A DNA stretch of 64,000 bases from Stentor roeselii (taxonomy: Eukaryota > Ciliophora > Heterotrichea > Heterotrichida > Stentoridae), in contig RSEH01000169.1 of assembly GCA_006503475.1 (NCBI GenBank), forward strand, positions 43,469 through 107,468, in the 5' to 3' direction. Every line of letters starts with the position of its first letter. Within the stretch, counting starts at the first letter, position 1. The position numbers and the translations under genes are program-made. The notes under the pieces were generated by a model. That model was not told where the DNA came from, did not search any database, and saw only the letters and a program-made list of their open reading frames with translations. Positions 1-10,700 of this stretch are shown here, one piece after another.

Positions 1-663
1 CTTGTCGGAAAACATAAAGAATCAATTGAAAAGTTCTGTCAAAGAATCGACACCGAAAACAAAGAAACAATTCCACTTGAAGAGTTCTTTTCAGGCCTAG
101 AGTCCAATCAAATCACGATAACAAGTCGCCTTAAGGACTACCTGGTAGTTCTTTTTTATTCTCACAACATGGAACTAAACGCAGTTCCTTACAAGCAGTT
201 CCTTCAGGCCTATTCCAACTCAGAAGACTCACAAGAAGACCCAAAAACTTTAATGGTCCAAAAGCACTTAGACCAAATCGCGAATAAACTCATTCAATCC
301 AAGAAAAGTGTCAGAGAAATCTTTACTTTTGATGAAGGCGGCCTTATAGTAGCAGAGGACTTTATTGAAGCTTTGAAGAATATTGGAATTCCTGAGATTT
401 CAAAGGAAAACCTTTTGGTATTGCTTGAAGCTCTTCAGTATGACCCTGAACAACGCATTGTTTGTATTCATGTTGATGAACTTGAAGATATTTTAGAGAC
501 TTATGGAGTACCTGCTCATAGTAATGTCGATATCAGTGGAATTTTTAGTGATAGCGAAAATTTGGCTGATAGTTTTGAAGGACATGTGCAGAAAATTTCA
601 TTGCTGGACTCGGCGCAGTTGGAATTGACGGAATTTTCAGAACCTGGTCGAAGAAGTAGTTAA
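1..663 (+). CDS. EF-hand-like protein, 5'-truncated by window edge
   Basis: The reading frame is open from base 1, so this is the C-terminal 220 residues of a longer protein; the Met at 169 is probably internal. The visible part has alternating acidic helices and loops resembling degenerate EF-hand pairs, for example the segments KSVREIFTFDEGG and YDPEQRIVCIHVDELED. None has a full canonical DxDxDG calcium loop, so calcium binding is unproven. The stop (TAA at 661) lies only 15 nt before the ATG of the next gene on the same strand. A calcium-sensor or structural EF-hand role is inferred from the helix-loop pattern only; it could equally be a plain helical protein. Confidence 0.5.
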   Translation, partial: LVGKHKESIEKFCQRIDTENKETIPLEEFFSGLESNQITITSRLKDYLVVLFYSHNMELNAVPYKQFLQAYSNSEDSQEDPKTLMVQKHLDQIANKLIQSKKSVREIFTFDEGGLIVAEDFIEALKNIGIPEISKENLLVLLEALQYDPEQRIVCIHVDELEDILETYGVPAHSNVDISGIFSDSENLADSFEGHVQKISLLDSAQLELTEFSEPGRRSS

Positions 664-678
664 TTAATAAGAGTATAA

Positions 679-2805
679 ATGAAAGTTCTAATTAAAGTTC
701 CTAACTCTGTCGCGAGGACTAAAAAGATTTTTATTGATTTGTGTCTGGACTGGGAAGTTGCTCATGTAAGGAAAAGACTTTCGGCGGTTATTGGAGTGCC
801 TTTGAATTGTTTTCATTTGGCAACGAATCGATTTGGAATCACGATTTTACTTACTGACTCTTGGCCTCTGTCTTTTTTTATTTCTGAAGATAATCCGGTC
901 TTGAAACTCAAGCTTTTGGAAATGGTTAGGACTGTGAGAAAAGACAGTCTTATGAGCACAAGCATGGCCTTTCACAACTTCTCAGTTGCCAACTTTTTAT
1001 CTTCAGAAAACCCATCAGCAAGTATAATGAGTGCCTGCAAACTAGGAAACTTTCAGCTTCTTCAAGATGCAGCAGACCTAATCGAGCGAGAAAACCTCGA
1101 AGAAGACGTCTTTAACAGCGTTGAAGAAAACAAATGGAGTCCTCTTCACTACGCATGTGTATCAGGTGAAGTAAAACTCGTTCAATTATTACTAGAAAAG
1201 CGTGTGAACGTCAATAAAGTAACAATCGATGAATGGACTCCATTACAACTCGCTTCTTATTTCGGAAGAAATGAAATCGTTTCAGCCTTACTCGACTCAT
1301 TCAGTTTATTAATCAATAAAAAGACCAGATTCAGAGGAACTGCTCTTCATTTAGCTTGTGAAGCTGGAAACACTGAAGTAGTAAAAATGCTTTTATCAAA
1401 AGGAGCCTGTTTAAATATCGACGATCATCGTGGTCGCAAGCCGATAGAATTAGCGAAAAACGAGGAGATTTTCGAGTTTTGGGCTGTTTATTGTGGAAAA
1501 AACCAGCTTAAAAAATATAGCGATAATGAAATGCCTGCTCCTTTTTGCAGTGAGGTGTTGATGGTGAATTCTTTCAGTCTTAACGACAAGTTGGTTTTTT
1601 TATATCTTGATGTTGAAAACGGGATAATTAATCGATTTTCAAGTAAAGAACAGTTCATGGATAAGATGAAACCTGAGATCTTTATTAGAACTATTGATGT
1701 TCAAGATGTCCGTCTTGAGACCAGAAGAAAGAATCAATACGGCTTTAGCATTGAAACTTCAAAGGCTATCATGAAATTTTACACTAGGTTCGAAGCTCTT
1801 ACTGCTGAATGGGTTGACCGCATTAAGAAAGCTGTCGAGTTTTACATGGTCAATAAACAAAACGGCATTGTTGAACAAATTAATGAACCTGCTGAAGAAA
1901 CTAATGAAGACGAGTCAACTGACTCTACAAATCGCGTCGCGAATGAAAGTGAATCAGTCGACTTTTCCTCTTTTTCCATAATGGAAGAAATAGGCAGTGG
2001 GTCTTTTGGAATAGTTTACAAAGTTTCTAAACTCAACAATGGACAGATATTTGCAATGAAGTCTTTAAGTAAACCTGCTTTACAAAAGCAAAAACAACTG
2101 AAGTACGCGATAAGTGAATGTAAAATAATGAAACAATTAAATCACCCATTTATTGTTCCATTGTTCTACGCTTTTCAAACACCTAAGTACCTTTATTTGA
2201 TTTTAGAACTTTGTCCTAATGGTGACCTTCTTGGGCTTCTTGAGAAAAAAGGGCAGATTGAGGAGAATGTCGCACGTTTTTACTTGGCGGAAGTGATCTT
2301 GGCACTTGAGTACCTTCATGAAGCTGACATCATCTACCGTGATTTAAAACCTGCAAATGTCCTCATCGCTTCTGACTTTCACGTGAAACTCGCTGATTTT
2401 GGCCTTGCGAAGGAAAAGGTGAATAAAATCAACCCGGCCATGACAATGGCCGGCTCTCCTGCATATCTTCCTCCAGAGATAGTAGCGAAAAAAGGAGCCA
2501 CTGCCGCTTCTGATATTTATGGACTTGGACCTCTGCTTTATGAACTACTCACTGGAAAGACTCCTTATTATTCTGATGATATTGACTTGTTGTTTCAAAA
2601 TATCAAAATAGGGAAATTGTCTTTTCCTGAATTTGTTTCTGGACATGCTAGGGACTTTATTGGAAGTGTTATGAATAAAGAACCGGCGAAAAGACCTCAA
2701 ATTTCACAGATTAAAAGACACCCGTTTTTTAGGAAAATGGATTGGGAAGCTTTACTTGCTCGAAGGATTCGCCCGCCGAAGTTGGGGATTGAAGTTGATG
2801 GTTAA
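679..2805 (+). CDS. Ankyrin-PH-AGC family serine/threonine kinase
   Basis: 708 aa. Order of domains: a short N-terminal beta-rich region (1-90), three to four ankyrin repeats (about 115-275; WSPLHYACVSGEVKLVQLLL, WTPLQLASYFGR, GTALHLACEAGNTEVVKMLL), a PH-like domain (about 285-392), then a protein kinase (about 432-690). The kinase has the glycine loop GSGSFG, Lys in FAMKSL, the catalytic YRDLKPANVL, DFG, and the APE-region GSPAYLPPE, so it should be active. The C-terminal HPFFRKMDWEALLARRIRPP is typical of the AGC tail (Akt, SGK, PKC style). The usual DIWSLG is DIYGLG here. A phosphoinositide-recruited signalling kinase is the natural inference. The ATG at 679 is the first in frame, 15 nt after the preceding stop. 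Confidence 0.85.
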   Translation: MKVLIKVPNSVARTKKIFIDLCLDWEVAHVRKRLSAVIGVPLNCFHLATNRFGITILLTDSWPLSFFISEDNPVLKLKLLEMVRTVRKDSLMSTSMAFHNFSVANFLSSENPSASIMSACKLGNFQLLQDAADLIERENLEEDVFNSVEENKWSPLHYACVSGEVKLVQLLLEKRVNVNKVTIDEWTPLQLASYFGRNEIVSALLDSFSLLINKKTRFRGTALHLACEAGNTEVVKMLLSKGACLNIDDHRGRKPIELAKNEEIFEFWAVYCGKNQLKKYSDNEMPAPFCSEVLMVNSFSLNDKLVFLYLDVENGIINRFSSKEQFMDKMKPEIFIRTIDVQDVRLETRRKNQYGFSIETSKAIMKFYTRFEALTAEWVDRIKKAVEFYMVNKQNGIVEQINEPAEETNEDESTDSTNRVANESESVDFSSFSIMEEIGSGSFGIVYKVSKLNNGQIFAMKSLSKPALQKQKQLKYAISECKIMKQLNHPFIVPLFYAFQTPKYLYLILELCPNGDLLGLLEKKGQIEENVARFYLAEVILALEYLHEADIIYRDLKPANVLIASDFHVKLADFGLAKEKVNKINPAMTMAGSPAYLPPEIVAKKGATAASDIYGLGPLLYELLTGKTPYYSDDIDLLFQNIKIGKLSFPEFVSGHARDFIGSVMNKEPAKRPQISQIKRHPFFRKMDWEALLARRIRPPKLGIEVDG

Positions 2806-3058
2806 TAGTTTAATGGATTTATAGTATCTTGTAGGAAATGAGGATTTTTTGACTTGTGAAGAAATAAATTTTGTTATTTTTGGTTTAACAGGGTTTTTTA
2901 AGTATTTTGGAAAAAAGTTGAAAATGATGAGTTTTTTTAAAAGATGATAATTTTTCTTTAAACTACTCAAGAAAAATCTACATCATTAAAATTCTTGTTA
3001 ATATCCTTCTTGATATCATCAAATCATCACTCCTTAGAATAAGCATTCTTAAATAATA
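2806..3058. other. Intergenic spacer with strand-composition switch
   Basis: About 250 nt with no supported gene. The first half, after the kinase stop, is G/T-rich and nearly C-free; the second half, before the next ATG, is C/A-rich and G-poor. No repeats or RNA genes seen. Confidence 0.6.
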
Positions 3059-4579
3059 ATGAATTTAGACCTCCCTTGCTACAAAAACCCTTCAGCCCTT
3101 GTTTCTCTTCAAATCTCCAACCGTCGGAAAAGTGACTTGGCAGGTCTTGAGCGGTATAAAAACCTGGTACTTTTTACTTAGACAGAGTTGGACATTTCAG
3201 GTAATCTTCTGACATCAACAGTTTCTGAGTTATTCTCTTTAAAATTCCTAAAAAAACTGAACCTTTGTGATAATCAAATCTCTTCCCTTTACCCTCTTCC
3301 CCGTCAGTTAGAAAGTCTGAACCTCAGCGAAAACCTTCTTGACAACCTTGATGAAAACCTTGTGTCGCTAACCTCTCTTCATACTCTTGATATTTCTTTT
3401 AACCGGCTGGAATCTATTGAATCGCTTTCTAGTCTTTCAAAGCTGAAATGTCTTTATGTTAACAACAACAAACTAAGAACACTTTCTGGAATTGAGCATC
3501 TTCATAATTTGATTGAACTTGACCTGAGCGACAACCAGTTGAAAACCGCTGAAAACATTCAAGCACTGAACATAAACTCCAGTCTAGTAGTAATCAACAT
3601 CGAAAACAACCCAGTCACCCTTTTATTCCAGTCAACATTCGCATTTACCTCAGCCGAGGAGTTCCCAAAAGACTTTTTCGAGATCTCACTAGGTCTTTAC
3701 TTCCGCTCACCAGAGAAACTTCGAAAAATAAAATCAAGTCGTTATCGAAGTGTGATCAAAGAATACAAAAACAAGGAAAAATTGCACTACGCAAGTCCCG
3801 ACTGGGGCAACTCAAAAATCGAAGACGACCTAAACGAAGATGAAAGCTTTGACGAAAGGATTCAAGACGAAATGCTGAAAACTTCCCAAGATGCAGAAAA
3901 TGAAGAAATTTTCGGTAAAAGAGTTGTAAATATCGCAAAACTCGACTTGGAAAAAATTAGTGAAAAAAATTACTGTGGAAAGTCTTCAACTAAGCCTGAA
4001 AGCAGCCTCGAGGCTTTATTTGAAGAACTTATCAGCTACTGTCAACTTGAAGAAAATAAAGACTCTCATTTTTCTTGTGATAAATACGAAAACGCTATAA
4101 ATGTCTTGAAAGGAAGGGAAAATGAACGACTCGGTCTTGTGAAAAGTTATGAAAAAGGCCGAAATGAACTGGAAAGTATCAAAAGTCAGGTGATTAAAGT
4201 AAAAGAAGAAAATGAAGAGCTATTAAAAAATATTGAAAACTTAAAAAATGAACTAAATAAACAAGATTTAGCGATTTTTAATCTGATGAACCGTCAAATG
4301 ACTAACGTCGAGGTGCAGACTGAGCCATATGAAGAGCATTTTTTAAGTGATTCTACCTTGGAAAGTGGACTCAGCTCTTTCAGTCAACTTCCTGATTTTA
4401 ATGCAGAGTATTCCCGACATGTTGGAGGCACCGAGTACATGGTGCACAATCAAATCGGTCTTTACGTGCAGAAGTTACTTGACAAGATCTCTGATTTAGT
4501 TAAAAAGAAGAAAAAGTTAAGAGATGAGAATAAAAAATTGAGTAATATCCTCAGAATTCAAAGAAATCATGTAAGTTAA
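3059..4579 (+). CDS. Leucine-rich repeat plus coiled-coil protein (one 15-nt intron)
   Basis: 501 aa after removing the intron at 3167-3181. Splicing joins a 36-codon first exon ending in KNL to TELDISGNLL, which restores a perfect LRR and brings in the upstream ATG at 3059. Residues about 35-170 are SDS22-type LRRs (LKKLNLCDNQISSL, LHTLDISFNRLESI, LKCLYVNNNKLRTL, LIELDLSDNQLKTA) followed by an LRR-cap-like segment; residues about 300-500 are predicted coiled coil rich in E/K. LRR-then-coil architecture occurs in centriolar and axonemal proteins such as LRRCC1 or CEP97, so a cytoskeletal role is likely but the orthologue is unresolved. Confidence 0.85.
3167..3181 (+). other. 15-nt intron (phase 0)
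   Basis: GTACTTTTTACTTAG. Contains an in-frame TAG as its last three bases if retained. Removal joins an LRR across the exon boundary. A at position 10 is a candidate branch point. Confidence 0.9.
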
Positions 4580-4644
4580 TTAAGATAGAGTTTCTTGTAG
4601 TTTTAACCACTTTACATTAGATGATTTTTCTTTTCAAGTTATAA

Positions 4645-5136
4645 ATGTTAAACGATATTCAAGAACATAGAAAATCTCCAAACTTTCCGATGTTAGGGAA
4701 AAAGGCGAAAATCATTCATCATTCTTTGCTTTTCACTGAAAATCCTGAACTTAGATTTAACCCCAGGCTTAAAAAATCGACTCACAAGCTGAAAAACGTT
4801 GAAAGTCCTGAAGAAAACTTGGTTCAATCAAAGGATTTACCGAGTATTCCAGTTTATATGTCGAAATTACTTGCACGGACACCTTCGCCTCTTAAGTCGA
4901 CTCGATGTGCATTCAACAAAACTAAAAAAAACATGTTCATGCCTTTCAAGTTCTCGTCACCGGCGGAAGTCGCTTTGGAAAACACTAGAAAAACTAATAT
5001 TTTGATGACGAAAGTACTTTGTTCTACACTTAAGATTGAAAAAATCAACCAAAGAAGTGAAAGTCCTGTGGATAAAGTTAAGTTAACGCAATTTAACTTG
5101 AGGCTTTCGAAATTAATTACTCGTTTGGATAACTGA
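4645..5136 (+). CDS. Small basic hypothetical protein
   Basis: 163 aa, Lys/Arg/Ser/Pro rich, with several SP/TP sites (ARTPSPLKS, SPVDK) that could be proline-directed phosphorylation sites. No recognisable domain, signal peptide or membrane segment. It begins at an ATG 65 nt after the LRR gene stop and ends in TGA. Codon use resembles the neighbours and there is no competing ORF of similar quality, so it is probably a real ciliate-specific gene; function unknown. Confidence 0.6.
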   Translation: MLNDIQEHRKSPNFPMLGKKAKIIHHSLLFTENPELRFNPRLKKSTHKLKNVESPEENLVQSKDLPSIPVYMSKLLARTPSPLKSTRCAFNKTKKNMFMPFKFSSPAEVALENTRKTNILMTKVLCSTLKIEKINQRSESPVDKVKLTQFNLRLSKLITRLDN

Positions 5137-7734
5137 AGATTGGGAATAGGGGATAATCAAGGCTTTAGTTAAATATTTTGAAAATTTTGGAATGAGAAGA
5201 GTTTTAAGGATAAGCTTTTGAGGTTTGGAAGTTTATTAGTTGGGGTTTTGAGTAGGGATTTAGATATAGAGGCTTGCTTTGTTGAAATATTAGGTTTTAA
5301 TCACTAATATATTGATCATCCTTAAAAGCACCCAAATCAATGCTATTGAATAATATTAGAGATAGTAGTCTCAATATAAATTCAAATATTTTAGCTATTA
5401 TTTACGTTTCATCATTTTTTCAATCAGTGAACTTATATCTGCAGCTACTAAGCCAGAATAAAAACTGAAATTATATGCACCTATATAGAAGTCTAATGTA
5501 TTTTATAGATAATCATTTACAAGTCTCCAATCTAAAAAAAAAATAAATTAACATAAAGAGTTTCATTAATCATTAAACTTAATATGTATAATAAACCATT
5601 ATTCAATTCTCAGAATATTGATTTCTCAACCTGGTTTAGACTGAATTTAATCTATTCAGCTTCCAATCAATAAACGAAGAAAAACTAACCTTATAGTAAA
5701 TCAAAATTAATGATCGTATGATATTTTATAATATCTTATTGAATCCAAAGATATCAAATACTTTCAATCCAAACAGCGTAAAACTGAACATCTAGGATTG
5801 TATCAAGTTTAAAAATTAATAAAAATTCAAAATGTAAAAGTGAATTTATCTTAGTCTGAGTATCTTTAAGCTTGAAAGTTCCAGTAAAAGATTAAGACAA
5901 GTCTCTAGTCATTTTACTATCCAATCCCCATAAGGCTATAATTTAAATACCGATTTTTGATCCAATTGGATATTTAAATCTTTTTGACATTTGATTATAG
6001 TCTAACAAAACAAATGTAGAATGGAAAATCTTATCATTAATAAACTTTATCAAGTTTATCTTAGGTACCAACCAAATATGCAGGCGTATTGATGTTTTTT
6101 TTAGATTCTAGATTGCAGACTTAACAGAATTATTTCATATAAATAATTTAATATCATTTAGAGTTTCATCAACAAATAACAATTTCGATTATTACTAAAA
6201 AATTTGAAAGGAAGTATAGATTAAGATTTCTAAACTATTTTATCGGAAAACTTTTGATTGAATAATTTATATCATAGTGATTTAAATACTTATATCATTT
6301 TCTTAAAATAAATCAAGATTTCTCATTCTATAAAATTTTGCAAGTCGAGGTTCGATTTTAATTTCATATGATTAGTATTGAAGAAGCGGTTATTTTGTTA
6401 GGCCAGTTCAAATTTCCTAAAGCATATATAAATATTATTGAATATAAGAAAACCTTGAGTAGTTTTTTGATAAAATATAGCCTAATCAATAGGATGAATA
6501 TTTACAGATTGGTGTAGTTTTCATAATTATACATTGTGAAATTAGGTAATTTTATCTTTGATTCAATTTTTGTGGTATTGTTCTAAAGCGAATGTGATAT
6601 AGTAATCTTAGGTTGATTATAGCAAGATTTAAGGTAATATTATAATCTTTTCAAGTTTAGGCTTAAATCAGTTAAATAAATTTCTTGAGTAATTGAATGA
6701 ATACTGTGAGGATTTCATAATTTCCCGCTATTATTTATGAAGCATGATTTATTAATTATTAGATAAATGTTATAAGATATAAATGATTCCTGTTTAATGA
6801 TTAGTCTATTGTAAACTCATTTTTCATGATCAAGAGTTATTTTAGTAAAATATTTATTATAGATCGATGATTTTATACTATATTGCAGTAAATTTGGAAA
6901 GGTCATTAAACTAAACAACCTATGAACTTCGGAAGAAAAATCTTATGTCAACTAAAGTAATTAACAAGAAAGTTTTATACATAATAATGACTCTTAGATT
7001 TAGTAGCAAAATAATAATCAAGTATCTTAATTAATAATTTATATATTAAAACTATTAAGTGATTTAATTCTTGTAATTAAGCTTATGGTATAGACAAGAA
7101 AATAAATTAAATTCATTAGAGGATTTCATCAGCTAATTGAATCAATCACAAACATTTAAACATTCCTAAAATAAAGATTCTTTCATCATTGATTTTTATT
7201 CAAGGTATTTAATATCGTTTTGATTTTATCAAATAATCATGCATGGACCTTACAGTGCTGAAGTATTCATTATCAATGATATAAATTCATTGGTCCACAA
7301 AATAAAATTTACATTAGTGAAAAAATTTGATCCTATATAAATCTTTCCTCAAAAGTACAATTTTTTCTTCTATTAAAAACAAGCAGTAATATTTAAATAT
7401 CATAGTGATTAGAAATTAGTAAATAATTTTTTTATTTTGATTCATATCATTGAAGTTAGTTAATTAATTCTCTAATCTTTTCAATAACTAATCACTCATT
7501 AAACTTTAACCAAAATTTTCTCATTGAAATTAAAAGTTCAAATTATGATCATTTTCGAAGTTAGGCTCAGGTGTTAGGGTGTTAATTTCTAAGAATGTAA
7601 TAAGCCCTCAGAGTAGAAAAAATAACACCTGAAGCATTCCAGCTATAAACCCTCTTAAACCTTGTTTCATTCCAACACCCGGTTAATATTTTCCTGAAAT
7701 CGATACATTGAATAAGAAAGATTCAAATTTAAAA
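5137..7734. other. 2.6-kb AT-rich non-coding block
   Basis: No open frame of 60 codons on either strand, no convincing tRNA or snRNA. The first ~150 nt are the G-rich, C-poor trailer of the preceding gene; the bulk is near-random A/T-rich sequence. The last ~170 nt contain a short inverted repeat (7568-7576 with 7623-7631) and become C-richer before the ATG at 7735. Confidence 0.6.
7568..7680. repeat. Inverted repeat upstream of the Sfi1-like gene
   Basis: CAGGTGTTA (7568-7576) is complemented exactly by TAACACCTG (7623-7631). The adjoining GGGTGTTAA is partly complemented by CAACACCC near 7673-7680. Position is 55-170 nt before the ATG. It could form a hairpin or be a paired protein-binding site; no function can be assigned. 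Confidence 0.45.
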
Positions 7735-10700
7735 ATGAGAATTTATGAAAAACAGACCCAGAGTAGCAATTATTCACCTTTCAAAACAACCAGGTCATCA
7801 ATCGATTCAAATCTTGATGTGAATCAGGGAGGTTTCAAAGATGAGATAAGAAGACTGCAGGATCTGATAAGAAAATCGCAAATAGAAAAAGCTGAACTTG
7901 ACTTGAAACTCACTCAAGCTCAAAATCGAGAAATAGGCAAAGATAGTCCTTCAGTCACGAAAATGTTGTATCAAGAAAATCGAGACTTAAGAAAGCAAAT
8001 CAGAGAATTGAGAGAAATGATTGGAAATATAAAGGTTGACAAGAAAACAAGTGATGAAGTGATGAAAAGTATCAGTCCTATTAGAACTACAGGACAAGAT
8101 CTTAGGTTCAAGGAAAAGTTTCTTGAGTTGAAAGGAATTTTATTTAGGGAAAAAGTGAAATCAGCTAAAAAGATCTCGACTTTAATGTTTTTGAAAGTTG
8201 TTGCTCAGGCTGTTATTCCAGTTAAAAAAAATACTTTTGACAAAATCAAAGTTTTTAGAACTTCTGAAACCTTCAGAAAGCCTCAAACTTATAAAACCTT
8301 CCGAAATCGAATCACTTTTGAAGAGAAGCTAAACGAGTCCAAACAAAACTCCAAAAAATTTAAAGAAAATCAGAAGCTCCTAAAAAAAGTTATCAAAATT
8401 TCTTCGAGACTCTCACAGAAAAAGTTTTTCACATTCTGGAAATCTGTGAATCTTTCACAGAAATTCAACTTTTTATCCAATCTTTTGAGAAAAGTCTTTA
8501 ATTATCATTTGAAAAACAGTCTTTTTTCCACAGCTTTTAATTCATTAAAGCTTTTCTCACTTTCTCAACTAGTTTCAGAGAAAACTAATGAAATCTCTTC
8601 AAAAAATGAAAAAATCTTAAAATTTCAAATTAAAAGAAAGGAAATAAAAACTTTACAAAAACAGCTCATCACTTCAATATTTATAAAAAATCTGAGAAGA
8701 ATATTAGGAAACAAATGCCGAGATTTAATGAAGCTTCTTCAATCTTTTTCAAAATTTTCTATTAAAAAGGTAGAATCTTTCAAAAGAGTTGTTGGAAGAA
8801 AGTCAAAAATTTCACTTTTAACAAATTTCAATGCCTGGAAACATAAAATTCTAGACATGAATATCAATGATTTGTGCAAGCTGCATGAAGAACAGAGACT
8901 GGAAAAGGATTATTTAATTGAACAGTTCGAATTAATCCGTGAGGAAAATGGTGAAAATATCGAAAAAAAATTCAAATTATCTGCATTGAAAAGGTTAAAA
9001 ACAATAAAAAACTATTTAATCAGGCCTTTGAAACAAAAATCACTTTTCCACTGGTACAGGGTAACTAAATCACAGCAAAAAAAACAACAATTACTTAAAA
9101 ACCTCTGCAATAAACTTGTCTCACCTTTCTTTAAACTAAAGCTCCAGACATTTTTCCTTATCACCCAAGAACTCCCAACCGAAAACTCTAAAAATCACTT
9201 AAATCCAAAAATTCTCGAAAAAATCGCCTTCAACAAATTTTCTCTTCTCAAAAAAGCCTTCCAAATGCTTTCAGTAAGCAGACTTAAAAGTAAATTAAAA
9301 AGAAAATATCTTGAAAAATTCTTAAAAATGCGAAAAACAAAAGAAAAATTGTTATATTTCAGAGAATTTTATAAAAACTGTAGATTTCGGCTATTCAAAA
9401 GTGTGAAAGACGAGAGTTTACTTATGACAAAAACAAATCAATTCTTGGAAGAGAGTCTTTTCGCTGCTAACTCAATGATTCAAGAGTCCGGGCTTGTTTT
9501 AGGAGCTTTTGAGAGAAGAATGCTGAATAAATCTTTAAAACTTGCACTTGCCTTCAGCCAGAAAAAAATACTTGGGTTAAAAGGAGAGTTTTTCAATAAA
9601 TGGAAAAAATTTGGAAGATTTTCTAAAAAAAATATTTTTGGAAGGGTTCAGGACTTTTTTTTTCAGAAGGCCTTGATTAAAGCGAAGACTTTTTACAAGT
9701 GGAAATCGATTCAAATAGGAAAAAACACTGAAAGTTATCAAAATAATAAAGAAATTGTTGTAGGTTCACCTGTGGAGGTAAAAATAATAAAGAAAAATGA
9801 GAAATTTTCTAAGGATTCTTTGAAAATCATAAAAATGTTGAAAAGTAAAGGAAAAGAACTTACTGGGAAATGTTTCCAGTCATGGAAAATTTTTAGAGGA
9901 TTTTCAGAATTTGTTGAAATGATGGAAACTGAAAAATATGAAAATTTTTGTTATAAGGTTTCAGCTGTTCTCATGAAATGCAAAATGTCGAAATATAAAA
10001 CTTTTTTCAGTCACTGGATAAGACAAGTGAAAAAAAAGAGTCGAGCTCATGAAATTTTTTTTAGATTTTCTCGACTTCTGAAAGAAAAAGTGGCGAAAAA
10101 ACTTAAAACCTTCATCAAATCATCGAAAAAAATCGAAAATATGAAAAAAAAGAATCACTTAAAACGACTTTTTAAAGTTTTTAAAGGAACAACTCTGAAA
10201 AAATTAAAATTTTTCTTTGATTCAGTGAAAAAAACTAAAGTTTCATCAAAAGTTCGAATATTAGAAAGAATTTCAAATCTCATAAATAAAAAAACAAGGG
10301 AAAATTTAAAATCAAGTTTTTTTATTCTTAGTTTTTTTGGATTGTCTCACAAAAAACCGAAATGTTTTAAAAACCTCGAAAAACTCTCTAAATTGAAAAT
10401 TTTTTTAAAAGTTTCTTCTTATTTCAACCGATTAAAAATAAATTTTATGTCTTTAAAAACATCTTCATTACAAAATGACTGTGAAGAACTTTTAAGACTT
10501 GCAGACTATTCCGAACATTTAATCGACGAACAAGAGCAAAAACTTCAAAAATCTCTTAAAATAAAAAAATCTTATAAATCAACAGTCAAGGTTCTAATAG
10601 TCCAAAAACAATTTACTTCATTAAAATCCCGAATTTTTTCATTATGGAAATCACGAACACAAGTCTTAAAATCAAAACTAAAAAATTTATTCAAAATATT

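Noticed and set aside
4564-4582. Possible intron at the end of the first LRR gene (GTAAGTTAATTAAG)
   Set aside because: Length 14 and no A at position 10; the next AG gives 18 nt. The TAA stop is simpler.
6335-6365. tRNA T-arm-like GAGGTTCGATTTT
   Set aside because: No stem pairing and no acceptor, D or anticodon arms nearby.
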